Assembly (NCBI RefSeq): GCF_006345825.1
Contig: NZ_VCIX01000075.1
Span: forward strand, 124,001-188,000
DNA length: 64,000 nucleotides
Reading direction: 5' to 3'
Source of the DNA: Paenibacillus paridis
GTDB taxonomy: Bacteria; Bacillota; Bacilli; Paenibacillales; Paenibacillaceae
Shown here piece after piece: positions 8,724-17,714 of the stretch. Every line of letters begins with the position of its first letter. Positions within the stretch are counted from its first letter, which is position 1. The notes beneath the pieces were generated by a model that saw only the letters and a list, made by a program, of their open reading frames with translations, did no database searches and was not told where the DNA came from. The position numbers were made by a program, and so were the translations under genes.

Positions 8724-10661
8724 CTATTTCTGTGCCGCAATTTGCTCCGCCAGCTCATTCAGCTCAGCCCAGCGGTCCATCAGCTTCTCCAGCTTTTCTT
8801 CCAGCTGCTGCTGCTCCGCCGCAAGCTCCTGCAGCTTCACAGAATCGCTGCTTGCCGCTTCCATACGATCCGCAATCGCGCTGACTTCAGCCTCCACGGC
8901 CTCAATCCAGCCATCGATTTGCTCGAAATCCTTTTGGTCTTTGTAGGACATTTTCGTCACACGCGCTTTGCCTGCCGCTGCGTTCGCAGGGGCATCTGTG
9001 CGGCTAGGCGCAGCTGCAGGCTGCACCTTGGGCGCTGAAGCCGCTGCCGGAGCTCCTGATCCATGTTTTGCGACAAATTCCTGATAGTCGGAGTAGTTGC
9101 CGGTATGATGGGTGATGACGCCATCCCCTTCAAACGCAACAATTTTGTCCACCGTACGATCCAGGAAGTAGCGATCATGGGAAACGACGAACACGACACC
9201 AGGGAAATCGTCCAAATAGTCCTCCAACACGGTAAGCGTCGAAATATCCAAATCATTCGTCGGCTCATCGAGCAGCAGCACGTTAGGCGCGTTCATCAGC
9301 ACGCGCAATAGCTGCAAGCGCCGCTTCTCTCCGCCAGAGAGCTTGGAGATCGGCGTCCACTGCATCGTTGGCGAGAACAGGAACCGCTCCAGCATCTGTC
9401 CTGCGGAGATCGTCGTGCCATCCGCCGTCTTCACCTGCTCTGCAGCCTCGCGGATATATTCAATAACGCGAAGCGATTGGTCCATCTCCTCGTGCTCCTG
9501 CGAGAACCAGCCAAGCTTAACCGTCAAGCCCAGCTCAACGGTTCCTTCATCCGGCATTAATTGACCGGTAATCAGCTTAAGAAGCGTAGACTTCCCGCTT
9601 CCGTTGCGGCCAACAATGCCGACCCGATCCTCGGGAACGGCAATATAGCTGAAATCGCGAATAAGCGTACGCTCGCCGAAGCGCTTCGTCACGTCTTCCA
9701 TTTCAACGATTTTCCGGCCCAGCCTAGTTGAAGCTACCGACACATCCATCTTGCCGCCCGCTTGCTTCGGCGCTTCCGCCTTAAGCGCCTCGAATCGGTC
9801 GATCCGCGCCTTTTGCTTCGTCGTTCTCGCTTTGGCTCCGCGCCTGATCCATGCAAGCTCGTTGCGCAGCAAATTCTGCCGCTTCGATTCGGTTGCAGCC
9901 TCGCGTTCCTCGCGGTCCAGCTTCAGTTCAAGAAAGCGGCTGTAATTCGCCTGATAGAAATGGGCTTGCCCTTTATCCAGCTCAATGACGCGATTGCTGA
10001 CCCGATCGAGAAAATAACGATCATGCGTAATCATAAGAAGGGCGCCTCTGCGTTTCTGCAGCATCCCCTCTAGCCATGCTACGGAATCATTATCAATATG
10101 GTTGGTCGGCTCATCGAGAATAAGCACATCCGACGGCAGCAGCAGCGCCGCCGCCATCGCGACCCGCTTGCGCTGGCCGCCCGATAGCGTCTCCACTTTG
10201 GCCTCAAAATCATAAATGCCTAGTTTGGATAACGCCATCTTCGCATCGCTCTCGAGCTGCCAAGCGTCATACTCATCCATAAGCTGATTTGCTTTAATTA
10301 GCTGTTCTTGCAGCGCCGTGTCGCTTGGCTTAAGCTCAATTGCTTCCATGGCAGCAGCGTAAGCCTGTACGGCTCTTAGCTGCGGGGAGTTTCCGCCAAG
10401 CACATGCTCCAGCGTCGTTTCATTAGGGGCAAAGACCGGGTCCTGCGCCAGCATTCTGACGGTTACGCGGTTGCCAATCGACACGTTTCCTGAATCTGCT
10501 GGCTCGAGGCCCGCAATAACCTTGAGAAAGGTAGACTTTCCCGTGCCGTTCACGCCGATAATGCCGACTTTATCGCCATCCTCCACGCCGAAGGTGACAT
10601 CCTCGAACAACAGCTTTTCGCCGTAGCTCTTCGTTATATGTTCTACAGACAATAAATGCAT
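8724..10661 (-). CDS. ABC-F ATPase, Uup/YfmR-like
   Basis: 645 residues with two ABC cassettes and no membrane segments. Walker A1 GVNGTGKST is at 36-44, signature LSGGQRKRVAMAAALL follows, then Walker B DVLILDEPTNH. Walker A2 GRNGSGKST is near 351-359 with a second LSGGEKRRLQLLR and LLLDEPTNDLD. A charged linker separates the cassettes. An Ala/Pro-rich stretch (about 535-560) leads to a C-terminal coiled coil (about 565-645), the hallmark of the Uup branch. ABC-F proteins act on the ribosome E-site region. The C-terminal coiled coil argues for a housekeeping Uup/YfmR role rather than antibiotic resistance. Confidence 0.9.
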   Translation of the reverse strand: MHLLSVEHITKSYGEKLLFEDVTFGVEDGDKVGIIGVNGTGKSTFLKVIAGLEPADSGNVSIGNRVTVRMLAQDPVFAPNETTLEHVLGGNSPQLRAVQAYAAAMEAIELKPSDTALQEQLIKANQLMDEYDAWQLESDAKMALSKLGIYDFEAKVETLSGGQRKRVAMAAALLLPSDVLILDEPTNHIDNDSVAWLEGMLQKRRGALLMITHDRYFLDRVSNRVIELDKGQAHFYQANYSRFLELKLDREEREAATESKRQNLLRNELAWIRRGAKARTTKQKARIDRFEALKAEAPKQAGGKMDVSVASTRLGRKIVEMEDVTKRFGERTLIRDFSYIAVPEDRVGIVGRNGSGKSTLLKLITGQLMPDEGTVELGLTVKLGWFSQEHEEMDQSLRVIEYIREAAEQVKTADGTTISAGQMLERFLFSPTMQWTPISKLSGGEKRRLQLLRVLMNAPNVLLLDEPTNDLDISTLTVLEDYLDDFPGVVFVVSHDRYFLDRTVDKIVAFEGDGVITHHTGNYSDYQEFVAKHGSGAPAAASAPKVQPAAAPSRTDAPANAAAGKARVTKMSYKDQKDFEQIDGWIEAVEAEVSAIADRMEAASSDSVKLQELAAEQQQLEEKLEKLMDRWAELNELAEQIAAQK

Positions 10662-10838
10662 GAGTCAAACCTACTTTTTTAGAATAGTAGCTGCCTAGGC
10701 AGTCACACGTATCATACCATAAATAAGCAGCCGCATCACTTTGTCCCCTGCCACTTCTCCTTGATCTTTCTAAGATAGAGCAGTCATGAACCTTCGCTGA
10801 AAAACCGATATAAAGAGTAAGAGGAAGGAGTGATTGGC

Positions 10839-11405
10839 ATGGTCAAGCCTTACATCTTCATCTTTACCGGCACAAGCGGTTCCGGACGCAAGACTGCGGC
10901 GCACCAAGCTCTAAAGGGAACCGGAATTGCACATATTCCCTCCTGCACGGACAGGCTGCCGCGCGATCAAGAACGCCCAGACATGGATTACCGTTATGTA
11001 ACGAAAGAACAATTCGATCAACTAGCGGCAGACAGCTTCTTTATGGAATGGGTCAAAATCGATCAATACCGTTACGGTATTGGTAAGCGATATCTCGATC
11101 TTGCTCTGCAATCGGGCAACAGCGTTTATCTCATTTTGAACCGCGAAGGCTCGGACATCATTCATAAACAATACGGCGACCGCGTTATTCGCATCTTCTT
11201 GTACGTCGACAAGAAGACCGTTGCGGAGCGACTCGAAAGCAAGGGCACTCGCTATGAGATTATCGACAGCTATTTGAGCCATTATACCGAGGAAGTTACC
11301 TACCGCAAGTCCTGCGAACATGTCTTAGAGAATGTATCGCTTGAGCGGACCGTCCAACAAATCAAGACCATCGTTGATAGCTACATGCATTCAACCTTAG
11401 CGTAA
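10839..11405 (+). CDS. Guanylate-kinase-like P-loop protein with altered Walker A
   Basis: 188 residues. The fold order follows guanylate kinase: a P-loop at residues 11-19, a GMP-binding-like segment TDRLPRDQERPDMDYRYV, then YGIGKRYLD and a C-terminal lid region with KGTRYEIIDSYL. However, the P-loop is GTSGSGRKT: the invariant lysine of GxxxxGK[ST] is replaced by Arg with Lys one place later. This may be a paralogue with changed activity rather than the essential Gmk. Start at ATG 10839 with AAGGAG at 10825-10830; a GTG at 10830 would overlap the SD. It is a single gene convergent with fumC. Confidence 0.75.
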   Translation: MVKPYIFIFTGTSGSGRKTAAHQALKGTGIAHIPSCTDRLPRDQERPDMDYRYVTKEQFDQLAADSFFMEWVKIDQYRYGIGKRYLDLALQSGNSVYLILNREGSDIIHKQYGDRVIRIFLYVDKKTVAERLESKGTRYEIIDSYLSHYTEEVTYRKSCEHVLENVSLERTVQQIKTIVDSYMHSTLA

Positions 11406-11423
11406 TACTCTTCTCTATATTTC

Positions 11424-11470
11424 AAAAAAAAGGCCAGCACTTGTCATTAACTGACGTGCTGGCCTTTCCT
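11424..11470. terminator. Bidirectional terminator
   Basis: A 12-bp stem AAAGGCCAGCAC (11429-11440) pairs with GTGCTGGCCTTT (11456-11467). It is flanked by A-runs and T-runs and lies between the convergent guanylate-kinase-like and fumC genes. Confidence 0.88.
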
Positions 11471-11484
11471 ATTCCAAACAAGGA

Positions 11485-12870
11485 TTAACGTTTACCAATC
11501 ATATTCTCCGGACGGACAAACTCATCGAACTGCTCGGGAGTGAGCAAGCCGCTTGCAATCGCCGACTCTTTAAGCGTAAGTCCTTTTTTGTGAGCGTTCT
11601 TCGCAATGGCCGCTGCATTCTCGTAGCCGATATGCGGGTTAAGTGCCGTTACAAGCATCAGCGATTGATCCAGATTGCGCTTGATCGCCGCTTCATTCGG
11701 CTCAATGCCAACCGCGCAATTGTCGTTGAACGATACCATGCCGTCAGCAAGCAGCGCAACGGATTGCAGGAAGTTATAAATAATAACCGGTTTGAACACA
11801 TTGAGTTCAAAGTTGCCTTGGCTCGCTGCTATCGAAATCGCTGTATCGTTTCCGATAACCTGGCATACGGCCATCGTTAACGCTTCGCTTTGCGTCGGGT
11901 TTACTTTACCTGGCATAATCGAGCTGCCTGGCTCGTTTTCCGGAATGGAGATCTCACCAATGCCGCAGCGCGGGCCGCTTGCCAGCCATCTCACGTCATT
12001 GGCGATCTTCATTAAATCAGCCGCCAGAGCTTTAACCGCCCCATGCGTATAGACGATTTGGTCATGGCTTGTCAGGGAGTGGAATTTGTTCTCAGCGGTA
12101 ACGAAGGATTTGCCGGTAAGTGCCGTTACCTCTTCAGCTACTGCAATGGCAAAGTCAGGGTGAGCATTAAGCCCCGTGCCCACAGCCGTACCGCCAAGCG
12201 CCAAATCGCGCATCGTCTCTACGCTTTGAACGAGCATCTTGCGCGTTCTGTCTAGCATCGAGTACCAACCGCTAATTTCTTGGCCAAGCGTAATTGGCGT
12301 GGCATCCTGAAGATGCGTGCGGCCGATTTTTACGATATCGTTGAACTTCTCCGCTTTTGCGCGAAGCGTGTCGTTCAGCAAGTCAAGCGATGGAAGCAAA
12401 CGATCTTCCAGCGCAATGACGCCGGCAATATGCATCGCCGCAGGGAACGTGTCATTCGAGCTTTGCGAACGGTTCACGTCATCATTCGGGTGAATGCGCA
12501 CGTCGCTGCCGCGTTCAGCAAGCAGCGCGTTCGCACGGTTTGCGATAACCTCGTTCACGTTCATGTTCGTTTGCGTGCCGCTGCCTGTCTGCCATACCAC
12601 GAGCGGGAAATGCTCATCCCACTTGCCGGATACGATCTCATCTACAGCCTCGCCGATAATCGCCGATTTGGCCGCATCCAATACGCCAAGCTTCTCGTTC
12701 GCTTGCGCGGAGGCTTTTTTGATATAAGCCATCGCATATACGACTTCGATTGGCATGCGTTCGCCGCTAATTTTGAAGTTTTGCAGGCTTCGCTGCGTTT
12801 GCGCGCCCCACAGCTTGTCCGCAGGAACCTGAATTTCACCCATTGTGTCCTTCTCAATTCGATAATCCAT
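11485..12870 (-). CDS. fumC: Class II fumarate hydratase
   Basis: 461 residues, the usual length for the iron-independent tetrameric fumarase that interconverts fumarate and L-malate in the TCA cycle. Diagnostic segments are [40 protein letters not shown] and the superfamily signature [16 protein letters not shown] with the catalytic serine. The C-terminal [12 protein letters not shown] tail is normal for FumC. It is monocistronic, with a terminator just downstream. Confidence 0.96.
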   Translation of the reverse strand: MDYRIEKDTMGEIQVPADKLWGAQTQRSLQNFKISGERMPIEVVYAMAYIKKASAQANEKLGVLDAAKSAIIGEAVDEIVSGKWDEHFPLVVWQTGSGTQTNMNVNEVIANRANALLAERGSDVRIHPNDDVNRSQSSNDTFPAAMHIAGVIALEDRLLPSLDLLNDTLRAKAEKFNDIVKIGRTHLQDATPITLGQEISGWYSMLDRTRKMLVQSVETMRDLALGGTAVGTGLNAHPDFAIAVAEEVTALTGKSFVTAENKFHSLTSHDQIVYTHGAVKALAADLMKIANDVRWLASGPRCGIGEISIPENEPGSSIMPGKVNPTQSEALTMAVCQVIGNDTAISIAASQGNFELNVFKPVIIYNFLQSVALLADGMVSFNDNCAVGIEPNEAAIKRNLDQSLMLVTALNPHIGYENAAAIAKNAHKKGLTLKESAIASGLLTPEQFDEFVRPENMIGKR

Positions 12871-13024
12871 TAATTGAACGACTCCTTTAATCCATTGATT
12901 TTACTCCTCATGACCCTGCTTCTGTTATAACGCTATTCCAACCCAGAATCAAGCAAAGCGGGCGAAATCGGACAGAAGAATTGTGTCGGCGTTCACGATT
13001 TCTAAACAATTTAGCGGCAAGGAA

Positions 13025-14257
13025 TCATGCAGATGCCTCATGAACGCCAAATGGCAATTCCAAAGCGAAGCTGGTGCCTCGTTCATTGGTTTCCTTGAGC
13101 CAAATGCTTCCTCCAAGCTGCTCCGCAAGTTTTTTGCAGATGGATAATCCGAGACCCGTGCCGCTATATTCTTCCCTCTTGGCAGACGTATGCAATTGGG
13201 AGAACGGCTTGAACAAGCGATTGAGCTGCTGCTGGTCAATTCCAGTACCCGTATCTTTGACCGTCACCAGCATCCGGGGCAAACCTACTTCCGATTCCAG
13301 CAATTCGACGGTGGTCGTTATTTCCCCATCATCCGTGAACTTGATCGCATTGCTAATTAGATTAATGATAATTTGCTGCAGCTTATTAACGTCACCTACG
13401 ATAATGTCTGGCATCGCTGAGCATACGTCCACTTCAAGCCGAATGCCTTTCTTCACCGCATCATGCAGCAGCAGGTCATGCGCTTGCTTTAGGCTCGGAC
13501 GAAAGGCAAAGGGTTCATCGCTAATTTGCGGATGCTCGGATTCAATTTTGGAGAAGGAGAGAATATCATTCAGCAGCTTTAGAAGCGAGTCCCCGCTTGC
13601 TTGCGCAATACGGATATAATTCCGCTGCTCCTCCGTTAATTCCGTGGATTGGAGCAAATCAATCATTCCGATTATGCCATTCAGAGGCGTCCGAATCTCA
13701 TGGCTCATCACCGCAAGCAAATGGGCCTTCTCCTCTGCCAAATCGCATATGGTCAAATTCGCATTTTGTAATGCGCCCACCGTATCCTCAAGCTCCAGCA
13801 CATTGGCAAAAAACGCCGCCAGGGAAATCATAAACGCAATTTCCTTCTCATCATAAGAATAAAAATTTTGATCAAACGCACACAATGAGCCGTATACTTC
13901 CCCGCCTCGTTTCACGATAGGCACGCCCATGAACGAGCAGCCGCCCACCAGCTTTGTTGCATCCATGTCTCTTGTAAGCGGATGAGTTAGGTTATTTTCT
14001 ATAATTAGAGGGCCTTGCGACTTCTCAATGACCAAATGGCAATAGGACTCTTCATTGTCGACAACCAGCCCTTCCGCCAAAATCATTTCCTCGCGGTTAT
14101 AGGATCTAAGAACCGTAGTCGTCATTCGATCATTTATAGCAATACAGAACGTATTGGCCTGAATGATACTGCTGGCCGTGCTCATCACCTGCGTAGCCGA
14201 ATCATAAATATTGCGCGAGACGATCGTTAGCATGTCTTCAATAATTGCAGATCTCAT
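13025..14257 (-). CDS. GAF-domain histidine kinase, cytoplasmic
   Basis: 410 residues from ATG 14257, or 413 from ATG 14266. There is no TM helix. A GAF domain (about 15-155; FMGVPIVKRGGEVYGSLCAFD) leads to a short coiled coil, HisKA with the acceptor His in AVMSHEIRTPLNGIIGM (residue ~186), an N-box NLISNAIKFTDDGEI, DTGTGI and a GTGLGLSICKKL G2 box. The HisKA/HATPase part resembles hybrid kinases, but no receiver follows and no regulator is adjacent. The 14257 start is preferred because a mini-ORF with a strong SD ends there with an ATGA overlap, while 14266 has no SD of its own. It may be co-transcribed with the GH43 gene 60 bp upstream. Confidence 0.85.
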   Translation of the reverse strand: MRSAIIEDMLTIVSRNIYDSATQVMSTASSIIQANTFCIAINDRMTTTVLRSYNREEMILAEGLVVDNEESYCHLVIEKSQGPLIIENNLTHPLTRDMDATKLVGGCSFMGVPIVKRGGEVYGSLCAFDQNFYSYDEKEIAFMISLAAFFANVLELEDTVGALQNANLTICDLAEEKAHLLAVMSHEIRTPLNGIIGMIDLLQSTELTEEQRNYIRIAQASGDSLLKLLNDILSFSKIESEHPQISDEPFAFRPSLKQAHDLLLHDAVKKGIRLEVDVCSAMPDIIVGDVNKLQQIIINLISNAIKFTDDGEITTTVELLESEVGLPRMLVTVKDTGTGIDQQQLNRLFKPFSQLHTSAKREEYSGTGLGLSICKKLAEQLGGSIWLKETNERGTSFALELPFGVHEASA

Positions 14258-14298
14258 ACAATCCATCCCATCTTCAAAATAACCGTCATGCGCTGCAT
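14254..14298 (-). CDS. 14-codon mini-ORF coupled to the GAF kinase
   Basis: On the minus strand AGGAGGA (14301-14307) is followed two bases later by an ATG, which opens a 14-residue frame (MQRMTVILKMGWIV) whose TGA overlaps ATG 14257 of the kinase. A further ATG at codon 4 has better spacing (about 11) to the same SD. The arrangement looks like a translational-coupling leader. Alternatives are a frameshift separating the SD from an originally longer kinase N terminus, or simple fortuity. Conservation is unknown. Confidence 0.4.
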   Translation of the reverse strand: MQRMTVILKMGWIV

Positions 14299-14320
14299 GT
14301 TCCTCCTACAGCGTACGCTG

Positions 14321-15196
14321 CTATTCTTTCCTCCGCAGCGTGCCGTTCTTCTCTTCCACTTCAATAAATACAGCCCGTTCCTCTGGCTGATGGTTTGGGG
14401 TGTGCATCGCAAGCATAAGCTTGCCCTCGAATGAGCGGAACAGCATCCCGTGTCCGCCGTCCTCCGGGAACAACGTTTCTTCGTCCTGCGTCCAGGGCCC
14501 TTCGATCTGTCCGTTCTTCGAGCGGGCGATCCCGATCGCATAGCCATTCTTCGAACCGCTTGACCACATCATAAGCAGCTCGCCTTCTTTATTTTTGAAC
14601 AAGAACGGGCCATCCGTTACATAAACGTCCTTCTCATCCCCGCCGGCTACTGCCCAAGGAGCTTCCGAAGCCGTGAACAGCGTAATGGGCTCTCCTGCCG
14701 CTTCGCTAAAATCCGGCGCAAGCGGAACCGCGCACATTTTGCCGTCTCTCACTTGCACCCACTCTTGGCAAAATACCATCCAAGGCGTACCGTCCTCAGC
14801 GATATAAAGCGTGCCATCCAAGCATTCCCACTCGGCAGGCGTAATCGGCTTGCTGCTAAGCGGCTCAAACGGCCCCTTTGGACTGTCCGACACCAAAATT
14901 TGCGTAGCACGCCGCTTGTCCTCTGACTTAAATGAAGCGAACATATAATAGCGATTATGATGAAAATACACTTCCGGTGCCCAAAAATGATGATCCGCCC
15001 AAAAACCCGGCGTTGGCCTGAAAGCCGGATAAGGGCCATCCCATTGCTCAAGATCCGAGCTTTTGTAAGTATCGAAGCCGGTGCCGGGACCCGACCAGAC
15101 GTTACTGTCCGTCGTCCCGTAGAGATAATAGCATTTTTCCTGTTCATTTACGAATATGTAAGGGTCGCGAATACGAATTTGGTCACGGTTAATCAT
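14321..15196 (-). CDS. Glycoside hydrolase family 43 protein
   Basis: 291 residues, a single five-bladed beta-propeller without signal peptide, so probably intracellular. The catalytic base is D11 in IRDPYIFV; other landmarks are FWAPEVYFHHNRYYMF, LDGTLYIAEDG and GHGMLF near the end. The general-acid blade reads YVTDGPFLFK where many GH43 enzymes have EGP, a variant that I recall in some subfamilies. Enzymes of this family cleave arabinosides or xylosides. ATG 15196 is preceded by GAGGAGG on the minus strand. The KDPG-aldolase terminator lies upstream, so it probably has its own promoter. Confidence 0.85.
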   Translation of the reverse strand: MINRDQIRIRDPYIFVNEQEKCYYLYGTTDSNVWSGPGTGFDTYKSSDLEQWDGPYPAFRPTPGFWADHHFWAPEVYFHHNRYYMFASFKSEDKRRATQILVSDSPKGPFEPLSSKPITPAEWECLDGTLYIAEDGTPWMVFCQEWVQVRDGKMCAVPLAPDFSEAAGEPITLFTASEAPWAVAGGDEKDVYVTDGPFLFKNKEGELLMMWSSGSKNGYAIGIARSKNGQIEGPWTQDEETLFPEDGGHGMLFRSFEGKLMLAMHTPNHQPEERAVFIEVEEKNGTLRRKE

Positions 15197-15231
15197 GGCT
15201 GCAATTACCTCCTCGGGTTCTGTTCATGCAT

Positions 15232-15269
15232 AAAAAAGCCTGACAGAGCGGTTTCCTCTCTATCAGGCT
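15232..15269 (-). terminator. Terminator of the KDPG aldolase gene
   Basis: A 12-bp stem (15237-15248 with 15258-15269) has one mismatch (AGCCTGACAGAG with CTCTATCAGGCT). On the minus strand it is followed by a T run, right after the stop codon at 15276. Confidence 0.8.
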
Positions 15270-15275
15270 GTCAGG

Positions 15276-15944
15276 CTACAATCCTTTTGCTTCGCGGTAT
15301 GCCGCAATATACGCAGCAGCTTTCTTCTCGATAAGCGAGAAATCGCCGGTTTTCACAGCATCCTTCGTCAAGTCGGAGCCAATGCCCACCGCAACCGCGC
15401 CGGCCTTGATCCAATCCTTCAAATTATCAAGCGAAACGCCGCCAGTCGGCATAACGTTTGCCTGCGGCAAAGGTCCTTTAATCGAAGGAATTACATTCGG
15501 GGAATAGAGATTGCCCGGGAACAGCTTAACGATATCTACGCCCAGCTCAAGTGCCGTCTGTATTTCATGAATCGTCATCGTGCCTGGCAGAATCGGAATG
15601 GAATAACGATTGCAGAGCTTGATCGTATCCGGGTTAAGCGCCGGCGACACCACATATTCAGCGCCCGCCAAGATCGCTGCTCTCGCAGTCTCCGGATCAA
15701 GTACCGTACCTACGCCAATAATTGCAAAATTATCTGCATCCGGCGATACGTCGCTGGAATATTCTTTGGCAAGCTGCTCGATTGCTCGAAGCGCAAATGG
15801 TACCGTCATCGTAATTTCGATAGCTTTGATTCCGCCTTTGATCGCACGGCGCGACATTTCCACGACTTCCTCTGGCGAATCCGCGCGCAATACCGCTACA
15901 ACGCCAGCCTCCGTCAGCTGCTGCAGCACTCTAAGCTTTTTCAT
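15276..15944 (-). CDS. eda: KDPG/KHG aldolase
   Basis: 222 residues, the usual size of the class I trimeric aldolase that splits 2-keto-3-deoxy-6-phosphogluconate into pyruvate and glyceraldehyde-3-phosphate (Entner-Doudoroff and uronate routes). Motifs: VVAVLRADSPEE with the catalytic Glu nearby, KAIEITMTVP, GVGTVLDPE, FVVSPAL-like YVVSPALNPD, and DIVKLFPGN with the Schiff-base lysine, then MPTGGV. The frame opens upstream at 16034, but ATG 15944 with an AGAGGG SD fits the family N terminus and the promoter at 16006-16034. Next to a GH43 gene, it suggests pectin or hemicellulose sugar use. Confidence 0.9.
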   Translation of the reverse strand: MKKLRVLQQLTEAGVVAVLRADSPEEVVEMSRRAIKGGIKAIEITMTVPFALRAIEQLAKEYSSDVSPDADNFAIIGVGTVLDPETARAAILAGAEYVVSPALNPDTIKLCNRYSIPILPGTMTIHEIQTALELGVDIVKLFPGNLYSPNVIPSIKGPLPQANVMPTGGVSLDNLKDWIKAGAVAVGIGSDLTKDAVKTGDFSLIEKKAAAYIAAYREAKGL

Positions 15945-16005
15945 CCGTAAGTCCCTCTTCCCATTATGTTCGTATTTGTTTGAATTTGTTCTGTATATAT
16001 CGCTA

Positions 16006-16034
16006 ATTATAAGCCGTTTTGCAGTTTTCTTCAA
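16006..16034 (-). promoter_or_regulatory. Sigma-A-type promoter of the KDPG aldolase gene
   Basis: Read on the minus strand: TTGAAG (16034-16029), 17 bases, TATAAT (16011-16006). The -10 is perfect and the start codon lies about 60 bases downstream. Confidence 0.65.
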
Positions 16035-16035
16035 T

Positions 16036-16057
16036 GATTACGCTATTTAGCGTAATC
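16036..16057. repeat. Perfect inverted repeat over the Dabb gene stop
   Basis: GATTACGCTA and its exact inverse are separated by TT. It overlaps the stop codon of the Dabb gene and abuts the -35 of the next promoter. It has no T run, so it could be an operator or a weak terminator stem. Confidence 0.5.
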
Positions 16058-16354
16058 GATTTCAAGAAACCTTTCGACTTCCGTCACCCAGCGCTCACTC
16101 ACGAACTGTACATGCAGCGGATGCTCGTTGTAAGCGTCATAATCAGCCTGATTGGCAAACTCCATCGCGAAGCCGTGGTCGTAGTCATTTTTCGCGCTAA
16201 CCTGCTTGTACACTTGAAAATTCGTCACGGTTGGAATAGAGGCAAGAATACGCTTACCATCCTCCAAAAACTGACGTTCCGCTTCCGAACCCTTCTCATG
16301 CTTCAGGCTGAAAATAACCGAGTGTAAAATCCATTCTTTTGACTGTGCTGACAT
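16043..16354 (-). CDS. Dabb-domain (stress-responsive A/B barrel) protein
   Basis: 103 residues, a single ferredoxin-like Dabb domain (W-I-L-H-S-V-I-F-S-L start, KNDYDHGFAMEFANQADYDAYNEHP centre). Family members are dimeric; functions include olivetolic-acid-cyclase-like chemistry, but in bacteria most have no known role. A strong AAGGAG precedes ATG 16354. It is 98 bp upstream of the KDPG aldolase, co-directional but separated by a promoter. Confidence 0.85.
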   Translation of the reverse strand: MSAQSKEWILHSVIFSLKHEKGSEAERQFLEDGKRILASIPTVTNFQVYKQVSAKNDYDHGFAMEFANQADYDAYNEHPLHVQFVSERWVTEVERFLEIDYAK

Positions 16355-16569
16355 ATGTATCGCTCCTTCTTCTAAATAAATGGGCTATGATTCCTTTAAA
16401 AATAACACAAGTACGCCTTAAAATGGAACGTTTACAGCATATTCATTTCGATAATCCGATCTTCCCTTTAATTCCGCATCCTTTTTTTACGAATTTATGG
16501 TTAACAACGAAAGGTTAAGTATGACTAGCTTGGGAGAGACTAACGGGAACTTAGGAGGTTGAGAAAATA

Positions 16570-17472
16570 ATGTTCAAGCGCATGGATGAAATCTTAATTG
16601 AAATACCAGATGTCGAAAAGCCGGACCCAAACGGCGCAGCTGCCATTCAGGAGCTGCTAGGCGGTAAGTTCGGAGAAATGTCAACGTTAAACAATTACTT
16701 GTATCAATCTTTTAATTTCCGCTCCAAAGAAAAGCTTAAGCCTTTCTATGATTTAGTGATGAGCATAACCGCCGAAGAGCTTGGCCATGTCGAGCTGGTA
16801 TCACATGCGATCAATAAATGTCTGAGAGGCTCGACTACCTATAAAGAACCCGAAGCAACGCCGCTCGGCGCAGCAAAGGATAACCGGCTGTCCTATCATT
16901 TTCTGGCTGGCGCCCAAGGCGCGATGCCATTCGATTCCATGGGCAATCCTTGGACGGGCGCTCATGTGTTTAATAGCGGAAACCTGGTGGAGGACTTGCT
17001 TCACAACTTCTTCCTGGAATGCGGCGCACGGACACATAAGATGAAAGTATATGAAATGACGGATCACCCTGCCGCACGCGCCGTCGTAGGTTATCTGCTA
17101 GTACGAGGAGGCGTTCATGTCGTCGCTTATGCCAAAGCGCTCGAAATTGCAACCGGAGTTAATGTAACGAAGCTGGTTCCGATCCCTTCTTTGAGCAATA
17201 AAGCATTTAACGAGGCAAGGAAATACGAGGAGAAAGGCGTGCATACCAAGCTATATACGTATAGCGACAGCGACTTTACCGCGATCGATCAGATCTGGAA
17301 AGGGACTCACCCTGAGGACGATCTGCCGCTGGAAGTCATCCAAGGAGTGCCGCAAGGTTATCCAATTCCAGAAGCGCCTGCCGCAGAAGAAGAGTTTGCT
17401 CCCGGCATCTCAGCTGAAGAATTCAAAGCTATTGCTGAGCGCCTTAAGCAGGCGGGCAATATTCGGGAATAG
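16570..17472 (+). CDS. Manganese catalase
   Basis: 300 residues, a ferritin-like di-manganese catalase that dismutates hydrogen peroxide. Metal ligands are visible: E36 (KFGEMST), the EELGHVELV helix with Glu and His near 67-71, E148 (LECGARTHKMKVYE) and the His in RGGVHVVAYAKALE near 181. The C terminus is acidic and Pro-rich as in spore-associated Mn-catalases (CotJC/YdbD/YjqC families). AGGAGG at 16553 precedes ATG 16570. The terminator is at 17482. Together with the Dps gene this suggests peroxide defence. Confidence 0.93.
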   Translation: MFKRMDEILIEIPDVEKPDPNGAAAIQELLGGKFGEMSTLNNYLYQSFNFRSKEKLKPFYDLVMSITAEELGHVELVSHAINKCLRGSTTYKEPEATPLGAAKDNRLSYHFLAGAQGAMPFDSMGNPWTGAHVFNSGNLVEDLLHNFFLECGARTHKMKVYEMTDHPAARAVVGYLLVRGGVHVVAYAKALEIATGVNVTKLVPIPSLSNKAFNEARKYEEKGVHTKLYTYSDSDFTAIDQIWKGTHPEDDLPLEVIQGVPQGYPIPEAPAAEEEFAPGISAEEFKAIAERLKQAGNIRE

Positions 17473-17481
17473 TCAAGTCGA

Positions 17482-17525
17482 AAAACGTCCTAATGCCGAT
17501 ATAATGGCTTTAGGACGTTTTTCTT
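17482..17525 (+). terminator. Terminator of the Mn-catalase gene
   Basis: An 11-bp stem AAAACGTCCTA (17482-17492) pairs with TAGGACGTTTT (17511-17521) and is followed by a T-rich tail. Confidence 0.85.
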
Positions 17526-17714
17526 TAGGAGTATGCCTTGCACCGTTGCTGCAACAGATAGTAAGAGATGGCACTAGGGGAATTTTTGTGATACATAAGT
17601 ATGATAAAGAAATTTTTGCGGGATGGCGCGTACTGGCAGCACAATGCCCGTCAAAAGCTGAAAGACAAGCTATTGGCTGCCAGTGCTCAACCCTATGTAT
17701 GAAGGAGGCCGAGC

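Noticed and set aside
15945..16034. Longer N terminus for the KDPG aldolase
   Set aside because: Would place the start inside its own promoter and adds 30 residues not typical of the family; ATG 15944 has an SD.
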